From NCBI GenBank assembly GCA_934167165.1, contig CAKPKG010000033.1:1-14047 (forward strand): 14,047 nucleotides of DNA, read 5' to 3'. A model generated the notes under the pieces. The model worked only from the letters and a program-made list of their open reading frames with translations, searched no databases and was not told the origin of the DNA. A program made the translations under genes and the position numbers. This DNA comes from an uncultured Clostridia bacterium (lineage in GTDB: Bacteria; Bacillota; Clostridia; TANB77; CAG-508). Below are positions 13,853 to 14,047 of the stretch, in pieces (positions within the stretch are counted from its first letter, which is position 1; every line of letters begins with the position of its first letter).

Positions 13853-13884
13853 TTGGTAAAAAAATACCCCACTCAACCAATGGT
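13845..13884 (+). terminator. Stem-loop at the end of the DUF6323/6179-like gene
   Basis: ACCATT (13845-13850) pairs with AATGGT (13879-13884) and GTTG (13852-13855) with CAAC (13874-13877), with one mismatch between them and an 18-nt loop. The stop codon lies inside the ascending arm. No T run follows, so it is a poor intrinsic terminator and may be an operator or mRNA-stabilising fold. Confidence 0.35.
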
Positions 13885-13937
13885 ATGTAGACTGTTTAAT
13901 AATAATATCATACACTTAATCTAAAGGAGGTAATAAT

Positions 13938-14047
13938 ATGAATCAGATTAAAATCGGAAAATTTATAGCTGAATGTAGAAAGGAAAACCATTTAACCCAA
14001 ATGCAATTAGCAGAAAAATTAAACATAACAGATAGAGCTATATCTAA
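13938..14047 (+). CDS. XRE-family helix-turn-helix regulator, partial (cut by window end)
   Basis: Only the first 36 codons are present. ATG 13938 follows a strong AAAGGAGG at 13923-13930. The sequence IGKFIAECRKENHLTQMQLA, then EKLNITDRAIS, is a classic XRE/Cro-type helix-turn-helix, with TQMQLAEKLNIT as helix 2 and turn and DRAIS as the start of the recognition helix. Such clostridial proteins usually carry a further domain or membrane segment after the DNA-binding part, which cannot be seen here. No clear promoter was found in the 85-nt gap upstream. Confidence 0.9.
   Translation, partial: MNQIKIGKFIAECRKENHLTQMQLAEKLNITDRAIS

Overview
This window looks like a chromosomal segment of a very AT-rich, low-GC Gram-positive anaerobe, probably an uncultured gut Clostridia lineage. 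The basis is A/T-ending codon use with almost no CGN arginine codons, AGGAGG-type ribosome binding sites, sigma-A promoters with TGn-extended -10 boxes, and gene content (a minimal SufCB pair, a FemX-like transferase, DUF1189, AbrB plus ABC-2, a gut-Clostridia-type serpin). All complete genes lie on the + strand.

Layout. (1) 10-1734: a two-gene Fe-S cluster module, sufC-sufB. (2) 1746-2049: tRNA-Gln(CUG), a strong terminator fused to its 3' end, and a 55-bp direct repeat with nested hairpins. (3) 2088-2872: a type III toxin-antitoxin locus. It has a consensus promoter, three perfect 34-nt repeats (antitoxin RNA), an intrinsic terminator and a ToxN/AbiQ-like endoribonuclease gene, and 19-bp near-identical direct repeats bracket it. 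(4) 2927-4597: a membrane-anchored serpin with a large internal insertion. (5) 4675-5236: a small hypothetical gene behind a folded leader. (6) 5219-7412: an AbrB-like regulator, an ABC ATPase and permease, then a small membrane protein. (7) 7542-12673: an operon of FemX-like transferase, alanine-racemase-type enzyme, DUF1189 membrane protein and FtsH, with overlapping or closely spaced genes and a strong terminator. (8) 12761-13852: a DUF6323/DUF6179-like protein. (9) The start of an XRE-family regulator, cut by the window edge.

The most unusual observation is that two conserved genes, sufC and femX, are each broken by a +1 frameshift of identical form. The zero frame reads Ser(TCN)-CGG, and skipping the C restores the conserved Ser-Gly and the rest of the protein. 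CGG occurs as a zero-frame codon only three times in the whole window: these two sites and once in the small hypothetical gene at 4784. This suggests +1 frameshifting at a starved or unassigned CGG codon. A recurrent sequence artefact has to be excluded first.

The second main finding is the type III toxin-antitoxin system. It is a known class, but it is easily missed because the antitoxin is an RNA repeat array.
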